Source: Gymnorhina tibicen (Eukaryota; Chordata; Aves; Passeriformes; Artamidae). From it: 64,000 bases of DNA. Both the position numbers and the translations under genes were made by a program. Below, piece after piece: positions 62,465 through 64,000 of the stretch. The notes below the pieces were generated by a model. That model did no database searches and was not told where the DNA came from. It saw only the letters and a program-made list of their open reading frames with translations. The first letter of the stretch is position 1, and the number at the start of each line of letters is the position of its first letter. Location of the stretch: contig VXAZ01001058.1 of the NCBI GenBank assembly GCA_013399875.1, positions 2,591,782 through 2,655,781 of the forward strand, written 5' to 3'.

Positions 62465-64000
62465 GTAAGGTTTAAGATTTGGAAGGAACAGATCCAGCGG
62501 TGTCCTGGAGCTGGGGGTGGTGCATCTGTGGAACCCGAGTGTTGCTTTGTCATCCTGTGATAAGCAAGGTGGAGGAAAACGATTTAGATTAGAGGGTTAT
62601 CGATTTCAGTGTGTTGTATATGCAAATAAAATTAACAACTTTCTTGTTGAGTGGCACTGAGAGAATCCAGCTTCTCTACTGCATCAGTGTTGCAATGGCA
62701 AGAAGCACTTTGAGCTGTTGTGTGACAGCCAAGGCAGTCAGGGAACTGCTTCTCTGCTGTGCTGCAAGTGTGGGATGGAGGTCAGAAAGCAAATGGAGAA
62801 ATTGTGTAAGGGAACTCGGTGAAGCAGAACTGGGAAGCCAGTGTTGTTAATTTTAAAGCATCTCTGAAACCTGATTTTGAGTTATTCTGTCCCCTGCCAG
62901 GGCTGCTTCATTTCACCAAGGACACGTCTCAAATTTGTTATTCACTGCTGAAGCCCCCGGTATCACATTTTTAAGCTTTTTCAAATGGACTTTCAGAATG
63001 TGTCTGTTAACATAACCCATGGGATTTTCACAGCAGTCTGTCCATGGCCACTGGTCATTCAGGGATTATTTCTGTAAACCCAGAGGATTTTTCTGACTGA
63101 ATCTTCTTCTTCAGCCTCTGGAACTGGACAGGCCAGACCTTTTTCTCCTGCAGGCCTGGAGGAACTGCAATAAATATACTCTTAATCCCTCTTCCCTCGT
63201 GTCCCAGGAACTGGGGAGCAGTGTCCCCCACAGCAAACCCCGTTACCTGCATTGCAGCTGCGTCCAAGGCTGTTCCTTTTGCCCTGTGCTGAGCTGAAGG
63301 CTTCTGCTGCATTTCTCCCCCTCCCTCACTACTCGGAGTCATTGCTCCAGCACAGGGATTTGTGTAGTCCTGCCACATCAGGCCCTTTTGTAAATGATTT
63401 ATACGAGAGAGAAGGTATCAAAGTGAATGTTGTTGGTGTGCAGAGATAGGATATTCAGAAAGACAGCTGCGTTTACAAAATCCACAGTCAGGTTCTTGGC
63501 TATTTCCAGAAGGTTAATAAAAGGCAGTCAGGCTCTTGTTCTTGCCTCCTCAGAACAGTCTCCTGTATTACAGGAGAAAATATGAGTCGTGCAAAAATGT
63601 GCTTATTCTCCTCCTCATTATTGACCTCAGGGGCACAGACTCAGTTAAGGAAATCGGGCTGGCATCTTGATGCATTTTTACACCTATTTTAGAATAAGTG
63701 CCGGGCCTGATGTGGATAATGGATTTTTGTTGTTCCAAATAGCTTTGTGCTGGTCCTTCCTGTTCCATCTCTGAAGGGCTGTGCCTGCACCCAATGTGCA
63801 GCACTTGTGGGTCCCTGGCAAGAGCTGTCGGGATTCAGTGGGGAGACAGATTGGTGCATCTTTACTTCTTAAGAGTTTTCATGTGTTTTGAAACGTCCCT
63901 TTAGAACTTGGGTTAAAAATTAGTCTCTTCCCAGAACTTAAGACCAGGATTCCCTCAGGGAAAGGGGCAGGTTGAAGCTGCAGTAGGAGCTCTCTCTGCA
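62465..64000. other. PITPNM2: Start of the intron after coding exon 12 (runs off the window)
   Basis: It begins GTAAGG. I searched for the expected continuation (Ser-Leu-His-Ala-type codons after a phase-2 acceptor) and did not find it before the right edge. A 14-base near-repeat (CAGTCAGGTTCTTG and CAGTCAGGCTCTTG, about 63486 and 63525) is the only local structure noted. Confidence 0.85.

Larger units (their letters stand above)
25363..64000 (+). other. PITPNM2: PITPNM2 gene, 5' half (partial; continues past the right edge)
   Basis: Twelve coding exons splice in frame with GT-AG borders: 25385-25462, 40075-40289, 41545-41666, 42998-43231, 49714-50037, 52901-52996, 56160-56264, 57127-57197, 59904-60148, 60604-60793, 61818-61937 and 62253-62464. 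Exon phases match at every junction and no stop interrupts the roughly 670 codons. The product is a membrane-associated phosphatidylinositol transfer protein: an N-terminal PITP domain (about 1-260), a Ser-rich linker, a FFAT motif (351-357) and the start of the hydrolase-like/DDHD region. The exact motifs around FFAT and the SRHLSRSN and RKRSDSSTYELDT segments favour PITPNM2 over PITPNM1. The last exon ends in phase 2 at a good donor, so the DDHD and LNS2 domains must lie downstream. Any 5' non-coding exons and the promoter were not found. Paralogue identity is recalled from family knowledge, not from a database search. Confidence 0.95.

Noticed and set aside
1..64000. Search for CRISPR arrays, tRNA genes, operons or phage-like modules
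   Set aside because: No regularly spaced repeats with unique spacers and no cloverleaf candidates were seen. The intron-exon structure is that of a vertebrate gene.

Overview
The window is vertebrate genomic DNA, most likely from a bird. It contains short, scattered, GT-AG-flanked coding exons separated by kilobase introns. There are also at least two truncated CR1-type LINE 3' ends (about 1.86-2.04 kb and 39.39-39.61 kb), a repeat family typical of bird and other reptile genomes, and repeat density is otherwise low. No bacterial or viral gene organisation is present.

One gene is recognisable, on the + strand: the 5' half of PITPNM2 (Nir3/RdgBA2), a membrane-associated phosphatidylinositol transfer protein. 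Twelve coding exons, from the start codon at 25385 to a donor at 62465, join in one continuous frame. They give 2,012 coding bases, about 670 codons, roughly half of the 1,349-residue human protein as I recall it. Paralogue assignment rests on the FFAT region (SPSRHSISEWRMQSIARDS, then DEFFDAHEDLSD), on TKWSSNDLMDKIE, and on SRHLSRSNIDIPRSNG with RKRSDSSTYELDT, which fit PITPNM2 rather than PITPNM1.

Layout: 1-25362 is non-coding DNA upstream of the first coding exon, probably mostly a long 5' intron with the promoter outside the window. Positions 25363-43231 carry the exons for residues 1-217 (most of the PITP lipid-transfer domain). The exon at 49714-50037 ends that domain and begins a serine-rich linker. 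Exons at 52901-52996 and 56160-56264 encode the FFAT motif that docks VAP proteins on the ER. Exons from 57127 to 62464 encode a short acidic linker and the start of the conserved alpha/beta-hydrolase-like region that leads to the DDHD domain. The DDHD and LNS2 domains lie beyond the right edge.

Function: in this family the PITP domain moves phosphatidylinositol from ER to plasma membrane and phosphatidic acid back, while FFAT holds the protein at ER-plasma membrane contact sites. The sequence shows the lipid-contact residues (T59, K61, E86, N90) and the FFAT core intact.

The rest is intron or upstream DNA in which I see no second gene. The most notable non-coding signals are a cluster of two CATATG E-boxes, a perfect MEF2 site and a perfect CRE in the intron at 50038-52900; a CpG-dense patch near 1.55-1.63 kb; three forkhead-like 10-bp repeats just after the first coding exon; a 17-bp-stem hairpin at 14.5 kb; and a duplicated 31-bp unit at 59.3 kb. 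I found no convincing novel gene system.
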